A DNA stretch of 63,502 nt from Bacillus litorisediminis (GTDB lineage: Bacteria > Bacillota > Bacilli > Bacillales > JC228), in NCBI RefSeq assembly GCF_022808645.1, contig NZ_JAKZKT010000024.1:1-63502 (forward strand), read 5' to 3'. Of this stretch, positions 9,129 to 17,048 are shown one piece after another (position 1 is the stretch's first letter; each line of letters opens with the position of its first letter). The position numbers were made by a program, and so were the translations under genes. Under the pieces are notes generated by a model. The model saw only the letters and a list, made by a program, of their open reading frames with translations, did not search any database and was not told where the DNA came from.

Positions 9129-10571
9129 ATGAAATCTTCTAATTCTGAACTGAGCAGACGTGACTTTTTAAAGGTTGGCGGGATAAGTACAGTAGCATTG
9201 GCATTAGGCGCAACGGGAGTTTATTCATTTAGCGGAGCTGCAAAAGGATTCACAGCGGAACAGAATCCAACCAGCGGATTTGGCGGGTATGGTCCATTGG
9301 TCAAAGATCCAAACGGCATTCTAGATCTCCCGGAGGGTTTTCAATACCGAATCATTTCCAGAACAGGAGACAAAATGTCTAACGGCGACTTAGTCCCTGC
9401 GATGTTGGATGGAATGGCTGCTTACAAAGGAGAAAAAAATACAACCATCTTAGTACGAAATCATGAGAATAGTACCAATTCTGACTATCCTGTAAACGGA
9501 AAGAATCCATGGAGTAAAGGGGCAGCTGGTGGTACTACGACTCTAATTGTCGGAGAAAATCGAAAAGTGATTAAAGAGTACGTTTCCAGCTCAGGAACCA
9601 TCCGCAACTGTGCCGGCGGTGCCAGTACTTGGGGGACTTGGCTGACTTGTGAAGAAACACGCGACATGGGACATGGCTTTGTTTTTGAAGTGAATCCGCT
9701 TGATCCTGAAAATGAAATGTCAAAAACACCGATTCGCGACATGGGGTATTTCTCTCACGAAGCATGTGCCGTGGACCCAGCAACAGGTATTTGGTATTTA
9801 ACAGAGGATTCTGATCCGAGCTTTCTTTATCGCTTTACACCAAATGATCGCAGTCAGACACTAGGTTCGCTTCAAAAAGGCGGAATTCTTGAAGCAGCTG
9901 CCATCGATGAATTGCCTGCTTCATCCGCTAGTGCTTTTAACACAGGACAAAAATTTGGAATCGTATGGAAAAAAGTCAATCCTGAGCGGGCCCAACAGGA
10001 TGCAAAAGATCTTGGCTGCATTCAGTTTAGCCGACTTGAAGGGGCGTTTTTCTCAGCGGGTGTGTTTTGGTTTGACGATACTAGTGCAGGGGACGGAAAT
10101 CTCGGACGTGTGTATCGTTACTTCCCTTCAACTAATACTTTAGAGCTATTCTATGAGTCTACGGATAAAAATGATTTGGAAATGCCTGACAATATTGCGA
10201 TGACTCCTTGGGGTGACCTTTGGATTGCAGAGGATGGCGACGGAAATGACAAAATCATTGGTATGACTCCTGATGGATATGTTTATCCGTTTGCCGAAAA
10301 TCGCTTAAACGGATCTGAGTTTGCCGGGCCAACATTCTCTCCTGATGGAAATACATTCTTTGTCAATATCCAAACTCCAGGAATTACGTTTGCCATTTGG
10401 GGACCTTTCGCGCGCAGAAATGTGGCACGGCAAAGAGCGATGGGGTTTGCAGCGCCACCGGCCAATCTTGGTCCTGTTGTATCGGACAAGCTTATAGCCT
10501 TTGCGGAAGAACAAGGGATGTCAATCTTGGAAGCAGCTGCATTAGAGCGGCACGGAATGCCTATTCTGTAA
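9129..10571 (+). CDS. Tat-exported PhoX-type (DUF839) alkaline phosphatase
   Basis: A 480-residue protein of the PhoX/DUF839 family. The N-terminus has a twin-arginine signal, SRRDFLKVGG at residues 9-18, followed by a hydrophobic stretch. The body carries the family blocks LVRNHEN, WGTWLTCEETRD, YFSHEACAVDP, DNIAMTPWGDLWIAEDGDG and FVNIQTPG. PhoX enzymes are Ca/Fe-dependent phosphomonoesterases acting outside the membrane. Start at ATG 9129, with GGAGGT six bases before it; ATG 9126 and 9111 are too close to or inside that site. It is followed by tatA and tatC, and its own Tat signal suggests that it is their dedicated cargo. Confidence 0.88.
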   Translation: MKSSNSELSRRDFLKVGGISTVALALGATGVYSFSGAAKGFTAEQNPTSGFGGYGPLVKDPNGILDLPEGFQYRIISRTGDKMSNGDLVPAMLDGMAAYKGEKNTTILVRNHENSTNSDYPVNGKNPWSKGAAGGTTTLIVGENRKVIKEYVSSSGTIRNCAGGASTWGTWLTCEETRDMGHGFVFEVNPLDPENEMSKTPIRDMGYFSHEACAVDPATGIWYLTEDSDPSFLYRFTPNDRSQTLGSLQKGGILEAAAIDELPASSASAFNTGQKFGIVWKKVNPERAQQDAKDLGCIQFSRLEGAFFSAGVFWFDDTSAGDGNLGRVYRYFPSTNTLELFYESTDKNDLEMPDNIAMTPWGDLWIAEDGDGNDKIIGMTPDGYVYPFAENRLNGSEFAGPTFSPDGNTFFVNIQTPGITFAIWGPFARRNVARQRAMGFAAPPANLGPVVSDKLIAFAEEQGMSILEAAALERHGMPIL

Positions 10572-10628
10572 CAGTTAAATTTTTTTGAAAACTGGGTCAT
10601 TAAAACGCTCGTAGTGAGGTGAATATGT

Positions 10629-10874
10629 GTGCTGCAAAACATTGGAATCCCAGGGCTTATATTAATTCTTGTTATTGCGTTAGTTATTTTTGGACCTTCC
10701 AAGCTGCCGGAAATTGGCCGTGCATTCGGAAGCACTTTAAAGGAATTCAAAAAAGCTGCTCATGATATTGTGAATGATCATGACGGGTCTAACGATGCTG
10801 AGGGAACAGAGAAGCTTAAAGGAAAAAAGAATTTGCAAGCGTTAGAAAATACACAAAGTAAGACTGGAATCTAA
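10629..10874 (+). CDS. tatA: Twin-arginine translocase subunit TatA
   Basis: An 81-residue TatA: one membrane helix (about 5-20), the FG hinge of [12 protein letters not shown] at 21-32, an amphipathic helix and a charged tail. It closely resembles B. subtilis TatAd, the partner of TatCd for PhoD export. GTG start at 10629. It follows the PhoX gene by 57 bases and precedes tatC. Confidence 0.95.
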   Translation: MLQNIGIPGLILILVIALVIFGPSKLPEIGRAFGSTLKEFKKAAHDIVNDHDGSNDAEGTEKLKGKKNLQALENTQSKTGI

Positions 10875-10879
10875 TCAGT

Positions 10880-10918
10880 GAAGGATGTAAGCCAAATCAG
10901 CTTGCATCTTTCCTTTTT
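10880..10918 (+). terminator. Hairpin with T-tract between tatA and tatC
   Basis: Thirteen-base arms, 10880-10892 and 10900-10912, pair with two G-U wobbles, followed by CTTTTT. It may reduce tatC expression relative to tatA, matching the excess of TatA over TatC known for the translocase. Confidence 0.65.
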
Positions 10919-10972
10919 CCTAAAAAAATTGATTAGATTGGTTCAAACTCGGTTTCTAAAAGGAGTCCAAGT

Positions 10973-11704
10973 ATGGATAAGACGCAAATGAATTTTTTTG
11001 ATCATTTAAACGAATTGCGTAAAAGAATTATTATGACCCTGGTTGCTTTTGTTTTCTTTTTTATTTTTGCGTTTATCTATGTAAAGGAGATTTATCAATT
11101 TTTAGTAAAAGATTTGGATACTAAATTAGCAGTATTAGGACCTGCGGATATTCTCTGGATTTATATGATGATTGCGGGCGTTTTTGCAATAGCTTTTACG
11201 ATTCCTGTTGCAGCCTTTCAAGTATGGCAATTTGTAAAACCCGCACTGACCGAAGAGGAGAAAAAAATTACCCTGCTGTTTATTCCAGGCTTATTTTTCC
11301 TGTTTCTTGTAGGGATAGCGTTTGGATATTTTATCTTATTCCCAATGGTACTTGCCTTCTTGCTGAACCTGGCCGGTGATCAATTTCAAACCTTTTTTAC
11401 TGGGGAAAAATACTTTGCATTCATGCTAAATCTTTCATTGCCATTTGGGTTTATATTTGAAATGCCAGCAGTGGTGATGTTCTTAACAAGACTGGGGATT
11501 ATTAATCCCCATAAGCTTATAAAAGCTAGAAAAATCGCCTATTTTTTACTGATGGTTGTCTCAATTATCATAACTCCGCCAGATTTTATTTCTGACATCC
11601 TTGTAATTGTACCGCTGTTGCTTCTATATGAACTAAGCATTACTTTAAGCAAATTTGTTATTCGTAAAAGAACATTGGCAGATACAACAGTCGCTACAAA
11701 CTAG
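10973..11704 (+). CDS. tatC: Twin-arginine translocase subunit TatC
   Basis: A 243-residue, six-helix TatC with the N-terminal FFDHLNELRKRI block and the central FGFIFEMPAVV segment that recognises twin-arginine signals. The start has AAAGGAGT upstream. It completes a minimal TatAC translocase next to a twin-arginine cargo. Confidence 0.95.
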   Translation: MDKTQMNFFDHLNELRKRIIMTLVAFVFFFIFAFIYVKEIYQFLVKDLDTKLAVLGPADILWIYMMIAGVFAIAFTIPVAAFQVWQFVKPALTEEEKKITLLFIPGLFFLFLVGIAFGYFILFPMVLAFLLNLAGDQFQTFFTGEKYFAFMLNLSLPFGFIFEMPAVVMFLTRLGIINPHKLIKARKIAYFLLMVVSIIITPPDFISDILVIVPLLLLYELSITLSKFVIRKRTLADTTVATN

Positions 11705-11719
11705 AAGGGAGGAACTATA

Positions 11720-11860
11720 GTGAGTACAGCTTTTCCAAAAATAGAAAACAAGAATGAACAAAGAGATACGGAATCGAAATGCTCGAATTGCCAATTTTGC
11801 ACGTGCCTGGAAGCCTTGCATAAGACTCTGGAGCTCAAAACTCTGAATCAGGAAAAATAA
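11720..11860 (+). CDS. 46-residue cysteine-rich small protein after tatC
   Basis: A GTG-started frame with AAGGGAGG nine bases upstream and its own terminator directly after the stop. It encodes 46 residues with a compact cysteine cluster, CSNCQFCTC at 21-29, flanked by polar sequence. This could bind a metal or an iron-sulfur cluster. I do not recognise the family. Its position, 15 bases after tatC, suggests that it belongs to the phoX-tat transcript. Confidence 0.6.
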   Translation: MSTAFPKIENKNEQRDTESKCSNCQFCTCLEALHKTLELKTLNQEK

Positions 11861-11861
11861 G

Positions 11862-11890
11862 GAGGGGGAGATGACCCCCTCCTTGTTTTT
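11862..11890 (+). terminator. Terminator of the phoX-tat unit
   Basis: Perfect GGAGGGGG / CCCCCTCC arms around a 6-base loop, followed by TTGTTTTT. Confidence 0.9.
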
Positions 11891-11911
11891 ATTAGATTTG
11901 TATTGTTCCCT

Positions 11912-11957
11912 TTGCAAATTTAATATTGTATAGTAAAATTAGTACTAGGTACTAATA
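11912..11957 (+). promoter_or_regulatory. fabI promoter with FapR operator
   Basis: A sigma-A promoter, TTGCAA (11912) and TAAAAT (11934) with 16-bp spacing, is followed by TTAGTACTAGGTACTAATA (11939-11957). This matches the FapR operator of Bacillus (TTAGTACCTAGTCTTAAT-like). FapR bound here would block transcription until malonyl-CoA accumulates. Confidence 0.8.
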
Positions 11958-11981
11958 ACATGTAATAATAGGAGGCCGATT

Positions 11982-12749
11982 ATGCTTTCTTTAAAAGGGA
12001 AAAATATTGTTGTAATGGGTGTAGCTAATAAACGGAGCATTGCTTGGGGTATTGCCCGTTCTCTGCATGAAGCGGGTGCTAATTTAATTTTTACATATGC
12101 AGGTGAACGCTTTGAAAAAGGGCTGAGGGAATTAGTGGAAACACTTGAAGGACAAGAGCCATTTTTAGTTCCATGTGATGTGACTGTCGATGAAGAGATC
12201 AAGACAGCCTTTGCAGCCATTCAGGAAAAAGCAGGAGTTATTCACGGAATCGCACATTGTATCGCATTTGCTAATAAAGAAGAACTTGTAGGTGAATATT
12301 TAAATACAACTCGTGATGGGTTTTTACTAGCTCATAATATAAGCTCTTATTCCTTAACTGCTGTTGCTAAAGAAGCGCGTCCAATGATGTCCGAAGGTGG
12401 CAGTATTCTCACCTTAACCTATCTCGGCGGGGAAAAAGTCGTACAAAATTACAATGTAATGGGTGTTGCCAAGGCTTCACTTGATGCAAGTGTTAAATAT
12501 TTGGCCAATGATCTTGGAAAAGAGGGCATTCGTGTTAATGCTATTTCCGCAGGACCAATCCGAACACTTTCCGCTAAAGGAATTGGGGATTTTAATTCCA
12601 TTCTAAAAGTAATTGAAGAAACAGCTCCGCTTCGCAGAACTACCACACCTGAGGAAGTTGGAGACACCGCTGCTTTCTTATTTAGCGATCTTTCTCGTGG
12701 AATCACCGGAGAGACTATTCACGTTGACAGTGGATACCATATTTTATAA
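11982..12749 (+). CDS. fabI: Enoyl-ACP reductase FabI
   Basis: A 255-residue short-chain dehydrogenase that performs the last reduction of fatty-acid elongation. It has the variant nucleotide motif GVANKRSIAWG (13-23) and the FabI Y-x6-K pair Y157/K164, with Y147 nearby in TYLGG. Length and sequence match B. subtilis YjbW, an NADPH-preferring enzyme. It is preceded by a FapR operator and ends in a terminator, so it is a single-gene unit of the FapR regulon. Confidence 0.96.
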   Translation: MLSLKGKNIVVMGVANKRSIAWGIARSLHEAGANLIFTYAGERFEKGLRELVETLEGQEPFLVPCDVTVDEEIKTAFAAIQEKAGVIHGIAHCIAFANKEELVGEYLNTTRDGFLLAHNISSYSLTAVAKEARPMMSEGGSILTLTYLGGEKVVQNYNVMGVAKASLDASVKYLANDLGKEGIRVNAISAGPIRTLSAKGIGDFNSILKVIEETAPLRRTTTPEEVGDTAAFLFSDLSRGITGETIHVDSGYHIL

Positions 12750-12758
12750 ACCCATGAC

Positions 12759-12789
12759 ACTCTTCCTTAAAAGGGAGAGTTTTTTTTTT
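12759..12789 (+). terminator. Terminator of fabI
   Basis: ACTCTTCC (12759-12766) and GGGAGAGT (12773-12780), then nine T residues. Confidence 0.9.
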
Positions 12790-12853
12790 GCAAAAAATGG
12801 ACGTCCAACTAAGGTGAAGAGCATATACATAGAGGGAGATAGGGGGAGAGACA

Positions 12854-13210
12854 GTGGGCGTACCATCCGTATTTGACTTTTTACTTTTATCACTTGCGAG
12901 TTTTCGCTTAACAAGATTATTAGTCTTTGACAAAATTACCGAATTTATCAGGCGCCCTTTTTTTGTGGAATGGACTGAAGTCAATCAAGATGGTGTGGAA
13001 GAAACCTATATCAAGCCAAAAGAAAAAGGGCTTCAAAGCTGGATTGGTGAGCTTTTGAGCTGTTATTGGTGTATGGGTGTTTGGTCTGCACTCGGTTTAT
13101 ATGGTGGATTGATCGTGTATCCACCCATTTTTCAGCCTATCATCGTTGTTTTAGCAATCGCAGGGTTGGCTGCATTGATTGAAACGATCGTTCATTCCAT
13201 TCAGAGGTGA
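12854..13210 (+). CDS. yjcA: DUF1360 sporulation protein, YjcA-like
   Basis: A 118-residue membrane protein of the DUF1360 family, with helices at about 5-25 and 72-112 and the characteristic LLSCYWCMGVWSAL segment. B. subtilis YjcA is expressed during sporulation; its function is unknown. GTG start at 12854 after a GGGGGAGA site. The coat genes that follow fabI in B. subtilis (cotO, cotZYXWV) are not present here. Confidence 0.8.
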   Translation: MGVPSVFDFLLLSLASFRLTRLLVFDKITEFIRRPFFVEWTEVNQDGVEETYIKPKEKGLQSWIGELLSCYWCMGVWSALGLYGGLIVYPPIFQPIIVVLAIAGLAALIETIVHSIQR

Positions 13211-13283
13211 ATAGGCTGATATGGAGACAAGTTTGCGCAGCAACACATACTATATATCACCGATTCATAAAGGAGGTCTAAAT

Positions 13284-13403
13284 ATGTTTAAAAAAATCCA
13301 ATATGCCCCTCAGCCAAAAATGATGCCGCAAGCAATCAAAAAAGATTGCGGCTGTAACAAAAAGAAAGTATTGGCGCAAAGACCGCCGTTAAAAAAATGG
13401 TAG
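13284..13403 (+). CDS. 39-residue basic small protein with DCGCNKKK motif
   Basis: A short frame with an excellent AAAGGAGG site 9 bases before ATG 13284, and a terminator beginning at its stop codon. The product is basic and proline-rich, with a CGC pair. I do not recognise a named family. Setting among yjcA and spoVA genes suggests a spore component. The frame can be extended to 13221, but without a ribosome binding site. Confidence 0.65.
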   Translation: MFKKIQYAPQPKMMPQAIKKDCGCNKKKVLAQRPPLKKW

Positions 13404-13433
13404 CTATCAGTTAACTGGTAGCTGCTTTTTTTG
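13402..13433 (+). terminator. Terminator after the 39-residue gene
   Basis: AGCTA and CAG pair with CTG and TAGCT around TTAA, with one internal mismatch, followed by GCTTTTTTT. Confidence 0.75.
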
Positions 13434-13556
13434 TAAAAGCAGTTGTAATCGTTCCATTATTGGAATGGTAAATGATGTCACACAGGGACGGTAATATTTT
13501 TTTAGATATGAGCGGAAAATAAAATCTAGAAAAACGTCTATAAAGGGATGACTAAT

Positions 13557-14027
13557 ATGTATAGGACTTTGTTTTTAGGGATGCTTAGTTTAACCATTGT
13601 CTCTATAACCGGATGTGCATTTGAAGCCCCGAAAGAGCCAGATGAACAATGGTCTTTAGTAAGAACCATAGATCCTGCCCCACAAAGTATCGATTATCAT
13701 TCAAGATCGATGGCTGAGAAGATCGAACATGATATTGAAAAATTGGAGGATATCTATGATGTTATGGTGATTAAAGGGAAAGATGAAACTTTAGTCGCAT
13801 ACAAGGTCAAGCATTTAGAAAGATTTCACATGAAAACCATTGAAAAGGATTTAGAAAAAATGCTGGAGGATCGTTATCCGGACGAAAATTTTACGTTATC
13901 AAGCGATTATAAGATCTTTTTAGAAGCGGTTAAGCTCAAAAACAAAATGAAGGATCCTTCCTTTACAGAAGAACAAGCAGAAAAAGAATTTCAAGAGCTT
14001 TTATCCTTACAAAAGGAATTAACGTAG
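13557..14027 (+). CDS. YhcN/YlaJ-type sporulation lipoprotein, first gene of a spoVA2-like operon
   Basis: A 156-residue lipoprotein with a signal peptide and lipobox ending at C20 (VSITGC). The mature part is charged, with two short alpha/beta segments. It resembles the lipoproteins of the YhcN/YlaJ family found beside spoVAC-AD-AEb in second spoVA operons. ATG 13557 is chosen because AAAGGG lies nine bases upstream; ATG 13548 abuts that site. Twenty bases or less separate it from spoVAC, so it is co-transcribed. Confidence 0.7.
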   Translation: MYRTLFLGMLSLTIVSITGCAFEAPKEPDEQWSLVRTIDPAPQSIDYHSRSMAEKIEHDIEKLEDIYDVMVIKGKDETLVAYKVKHLERFHMKTIEKDLEKMLEDRYPDENFTLSSDYKIFLEAVKLKNKMKDPSFTEEQAEKEFQELLSLQKELT

Positions 14028-14045
14028 AAAGGGATGTTTTGAGAC

Positions 14046-14522
14046 GTGAACGGTAAAAAAGACAAAATATCTCCAAAGCAGGATCAATATAAACAATTAG
14101 AACAAAAACATGAAACGAAACGCCCTGTCCTAAAAAATTGTATTAAAGCTTTTTGGGTAGGCGGATTAATTTGTGCAATAGGACAAGCAATCAGCTACTT
14201 CTATATATATTTTTTTCCGTTTACTGAACAAACAGCGGGTAATCCGACGGTTGCGACCATGGTATTCCTTTCTATGTTACTTACCGGATTCGGGGTATAC
14301 GACCGGTTAGGACAGTTTGCTGGAGCAGGCAGTGCTGTTCCCGTTACTGGATTTGGTAATGCTGTGATATCCGCATGTATTGAACATAAAACAGAAGGAT
14401 ATGTTCTTGGTGTAGGCGGCAATATGTTTAAATTAGCAGGGTCTGTTGTTTTATTTGGTGTTTTTAGTGCGTTTGTCGTTGCTTTGATTAAGACGATCCT
14501 GATGAGATGGGGGGTCATCTAA
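14046..14522 (+). CDS. spoVAC: Stage V sporulation protein AC
   Basis: A 158-residue SpoVAC with about four membrane helices and the conserved segment GFGVYDRLGQFAGAGSAVPVTGFGNAV. It forms part of the dipicolinic-acid channel of the spore inner membrane and is mechanosensitive in B. subtilis. GTG start at 14046. Its stop overlaps the start of spoVAD by one base (TAATG). Confidence 0.95.
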   Translation: MNGKKDKISPKQDQYKQLEQKHETKRPVLKNCIKAFWVGGLICAIGQAISYFYIYFFPFTEQTAGNPTVATMVFLSMLLTGFGVYDRLGQFAGAGSAVPVTGFGNAVISACIEHKTEGYVLGVGGNMFKLAGSVVLFGVFSAFVVALIKTILMRWGVI

Positions 14523-15544
14523 TGCTAAAAGGTAAATACTCTTGGGTCTTTCAAAATCGTCCGGCTATTGCTGCTACAGGGGTTGTAGGAGGTCCTTTTG
14601 AAGCAAATGGACCATTGCGGGATGAATTCGATGTCTTACATACTGACTTATGGATGGAGCAGGATTCATACGAAAAAGCTCATCGGGTTTTATTAGAAGA
14701 GGCCATCGATAGTGCCTTAGGCAAGCTTAATTTAACCCCAGACCAAATTCAGTTTATGATTGCTGGGGATCTAATCAATCAAATGACACCTACTACCTTT
14801 GCCGCTAGAACCGAACAAATTCCTTATTTAGGGATTTTCGGCGCTTGTTCAACCTCTATGGAAGGGTTGGCACTTGCCAGTTTTATCATCAACAATGAGG
14901 GAGCCAATTATGTTTTGACAGGGGCTTCCAGTCATAACGCGGCAGTGGAAAAGCAGTTCCGTTATCCGACGGAATATGGGGGACAAAAGCCTCCTACCGC
15001 GCAATGGACCGTTACGGGGGCAGGTGTCGCAATTGTGACCAACAGACAAAATGTTGAAGGGCCGGCACCCGTCCTAACTTCGGCAACCATTGGAAGAGTA
15101 ATTGATATGGGATTAAAGGACCCTTTTAATATGGGTGGTGCAATGGCACCTGCTGCAGCTGATACAATCATAACGCACTTAAATGATATGCAAATTGACC
15201 CTTCTTATTATGATGTGATAGTAACGGGTGATTTAGGGAGAATTGGCAATAAAACGCTTAAGGATTTATTAATCAATCAGCACGGATTAAAGATTCAGGA
15301 AGACCGTATTCAAGATTGCGGATTAAAAATTTATGGACCTGAACAGCCTGTACAGGCTGGCGCAAGCGGAGCGGCAAGTTCTGCAACAGTTATGTACGGT
15401 CACTTATTGAATGAAATGAAAAAAGGCAATTTAAAACGAATCTTGTGGGTGGCAACAGGAGCATTGTTATCACCATTATCTTATCAGCAAAAAGAATCGA
15501 TTCCATGTATTGCTCATGCTGTTTCAGTTGAATATGATGATTAA
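14522..15544 (+). CDS. spoVAD: Stage V sporulation protein AD
   Basis: A 340-residue soluble protein with a thiolase/ketoacyl-synthase-like fold ([18 protein letters not shown]). SpoVAD binds dipicolinic acid and is needed for its uptake into the forespore. Start ATG 14522, with GGGGGGT upstream, overlapping the spoVAC stop. Length equals that of the family. Confidence 0.96.
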   Translation: MLKGKYSWVFQNRPAIAATGVVGGPFEANGPLRDEFDVLHTDLWMEQDSYEKAHRVLLEEAIDSALGKLNLTPDQIQFMIAGDLINQMTPTTFAARTEQIPYLGIFGACSTSMEGLALASFIINNEGANYVLTGASSHNAAVEKQFRYPTEYGGQKPPTAQWTVTGAGVAIVTNRQNVEGPAPVLTSATIGRVIDMGLKDPFNMGGAMAPAAADTIITHLNDMQIDPSYYDVIVTGDLGRIGNKTLKDLLINQHGLKIQEDRIQDCGLKIYGPEQPVQAGASGAASSATVMYGHLLNEMKKGNLKRILWVATGALLSPLSYQQKESIPCIAHAVSVEYDD

Positions 15545-15567
15545 TCACGTTAAAGGAGGGATGCACA

Positions 15568-15924
15568 ATGCTAGCTATGTTTTTTTGGGCATTTGTTGTG
15601 GGAGGAGCGATTTGTGTCATAGGTCAAATCATGTTGGACGTATTTAAGCTTACACCTGGTCATACACTGAGTATTCTTGTAGTAGTTGGTTCGATTTTAA
15701 GCGGCTTTGGCATTTATGAAAAATTAATTGATTTTGCTGGTGCTGGTGCAACCATTCCGATCACAAGCTTTGGTAATTCTCTAACTGCAGGGGCCATGCA
15801 GGAGGTTGATGCCCATGGAATTATTGGGGTATTAACTGGTATGTTTGAAGTGACAAGCTCAGGTATATCAGCTGCTATAGTGTTTGGTTTCATAGGGGCA
15901 TTACTGTTTAAGCCAAAAGGATAA
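15568..15924 (+). CDS. spoVAE: Stage V sporulation protein AE (AEb type)
   Basis: A 118-residue membrane protein with three to four helices and the same [27 protein letters not shown] block seen in SpoVAC. It is the SpoVAEb form. It closes a four-gene set (lipoprotein, AC, AD, AEb) without spoVAA, AB or AF, which is the composition of spoVA2-type operons and not of the canonical one. Confidence 0.93.
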   Translation: MLAMFFWAFVVGGAICVIGQIMLDVFKLTPGHTLSILVVVGSILSGFGIYEKLIDFAGAGATIPITSFGNSLTAGAMQEVDAHGIIGVLTGMFEVTSSGISAAIVFGFIGALLFKPKG

Positions 15925-16036
15925 AATATAGACTGTTGTCTAGAAATAATCAAAAATTCTAGAGTATAGCCCATACACATTTGTCATCCTTTACATATGT
16001 TAAAAGTGAGTTCGACACAAAGTGAGGTGACAAATC

Positions 16037-16165
16037 ATGCATTGGGGTGGTTACTGCGGTTACCCAGGAGCAGTCGCTGGAGCTGGTTACGGACATGGTG
16101 CCACGTTCGTGTTGATCGTCGTGTTGTTTATCTTATTGATTATCGTCGGTGCAAGCTTCTGCTAA
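16037..16165 (+). CDS. yjcZ: YjcZ-family small sporulation membrane protein
   Basis: A 42-residue protein starting [11 protein letters not shown], a glycine/tyrosine-rich head, followed by one very hydrophobic helix (23-40) and ending in Cys. This is the YjcZ family of tiny spore proteins. GAGGTGAC is upstream of ATG 16037, and a strong terminator follows. Same relative position as in B. subtilis (between yjcA and spoVIF). Confidence 0.85.
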   Translation: MHWGGYCGYPGAVAGAGYGHGATFVLIVVLFILLIIVGASFC

Positions 16166-16179
16166 TGCGGAAAAAAGAG

Positions 16180-16211
16180 GTGGAGCAGCAAACAGCTGCT
16201 CCGCCTTTTTG
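16180..16211 (+). terminator. Terminator of yjcZ
   Basis: GGAGCAGC (16182-16189), loop AAACA, GCTGCTCC (16195-16202), then GCCTTTTT. Confidence 0.9.
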
Positions 16212-16312
16212 CGATTTTTGAATGATTTATTCAGTTTTGTTCCATTGATGAAAGCACCAAATATTTTTAGCCTACATACAATAGGGTAGTGAAAAAAGGA
16301 GGCTTTCAATCG

Positions 16313-16570
16313 ATGGATTCATTCTTTAAAAATATTGAAAAAAAGACGGGCGTTAATATGAAAGATATTTTAGAGCTTGCCAATTCTCTGCAACATGCAA
16401 ATTTCAAAGATGAAAAGACAGTTCGTGCTGTCATTAAAAGAGTTTCTCAAATAGCTAATAAACCAGTATCAAAAGACTTGGAAGATAAAATCGTGGAATC
16501 GATTACTAAAGATGGGAAATCTTTAGATTTCAACACGATTTCAAATATGCTGAATAATAAAAAGAAATAA
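16313..16570 (+). CDS. spoVIF: Stage VI sporulation protein F
   Basis: An 85-residue protein matching SpoVIF (YjcC): MDSFFKNIEKKTGVNMKDIL at the N-terminus and a helical, lysine-rich body. In B. subtilis it is a sigma-K-dependent factor for coat assembly acting with GerE. ATG 16313 is chosen over an upstream GTG (16289), since AAAGGAGG lies between them. Confidence 0.9.
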   Translation: MDSFFKNIEKKTGVNMKDILELANSLQHANFKDEKTVRAVIKRVSQIANKPVSKDLEDKIVESITKDGKSLDFNTISNMLNNKKK

Positions 16571-16580
16571 TCACGACGAA

Positions 16581-16633
16581 GGGCAATAGGGAGAACGGAA
16601 GGACAAATTTCGGCACCCTATTGTCTGTTTTTG
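16581..16633 (+). terminator. Terminator of spoVIF
   Basis: CAATAGGG (16584-16591) pairs with CCCTATTG (16616-16623), then TCTGTTTTTG. Confidence 0.7.
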
Positions 16634-16746
16634 TTGGTAATTGACTAAAACTTTACGTTTCTAAAGGGTAGGGAAAAGGGAATATTACAAGAAGTAGTTT
16701 AAAGCAGGTTTACGAGCAATGAATAAAGGATTAGGAGTGAAGGAAT

Positions 16747-17019
16747 ATGGGATACTATTTGCCGTATCATGACTATGGTTCAGCTCAATACGTAAACAGA
16801 ATCCACAGAAAAAAACAACCAAATCAACTGGTCCTTGCTCCTGTGAAAATTTCAAAAACAAAAATCGTAAAACGTGATGATCCGATGAGGTATGGTGTCA
16901 ATCCAATAAACGATACAAGCATTCGTAAAAGAAAGCAAATTGCAATAACGAATGATGTACAACAAAAAATATTATTGAATATAGAAGGAAAAGGGAAGTA
17001 CATTAATGAATCAATATAG
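16747..17019 (+). CDS. 90-residue hypothetical basic protein
   Basis: An ATG-started frame with GGAGTGAAGG upstream. The product begins MGYYLPYHDYGSAQYVNR (tyrosine-rich) and continues strongly basic with two KRDDPMRYG/IRKRKQ segments. No domain is recognised. The tyrosine-rich head and the position between spoVIF and a hydrolase suggest a spore-associated protein. Confidence 0.55.
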   Translation: MGYYLPYHDYGSAQYVNRIHRKKQPNQLVLAPVKISKTKIVKRDDPMRYGVNPINDTSIRKRKQIAITNDVQQKILLNIEGKGKYINESI

Positions 17020-17048
17020 TAACCTACCTGAATGAAAGGAAAAGTCGA

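Noticed and set aside
15939-15963. Inverted repeat CTAGAA/TTCTAG after spoVAE as a terminator
   Set aside because: Short stem and no T-tract; not strong enough to list as a feature.
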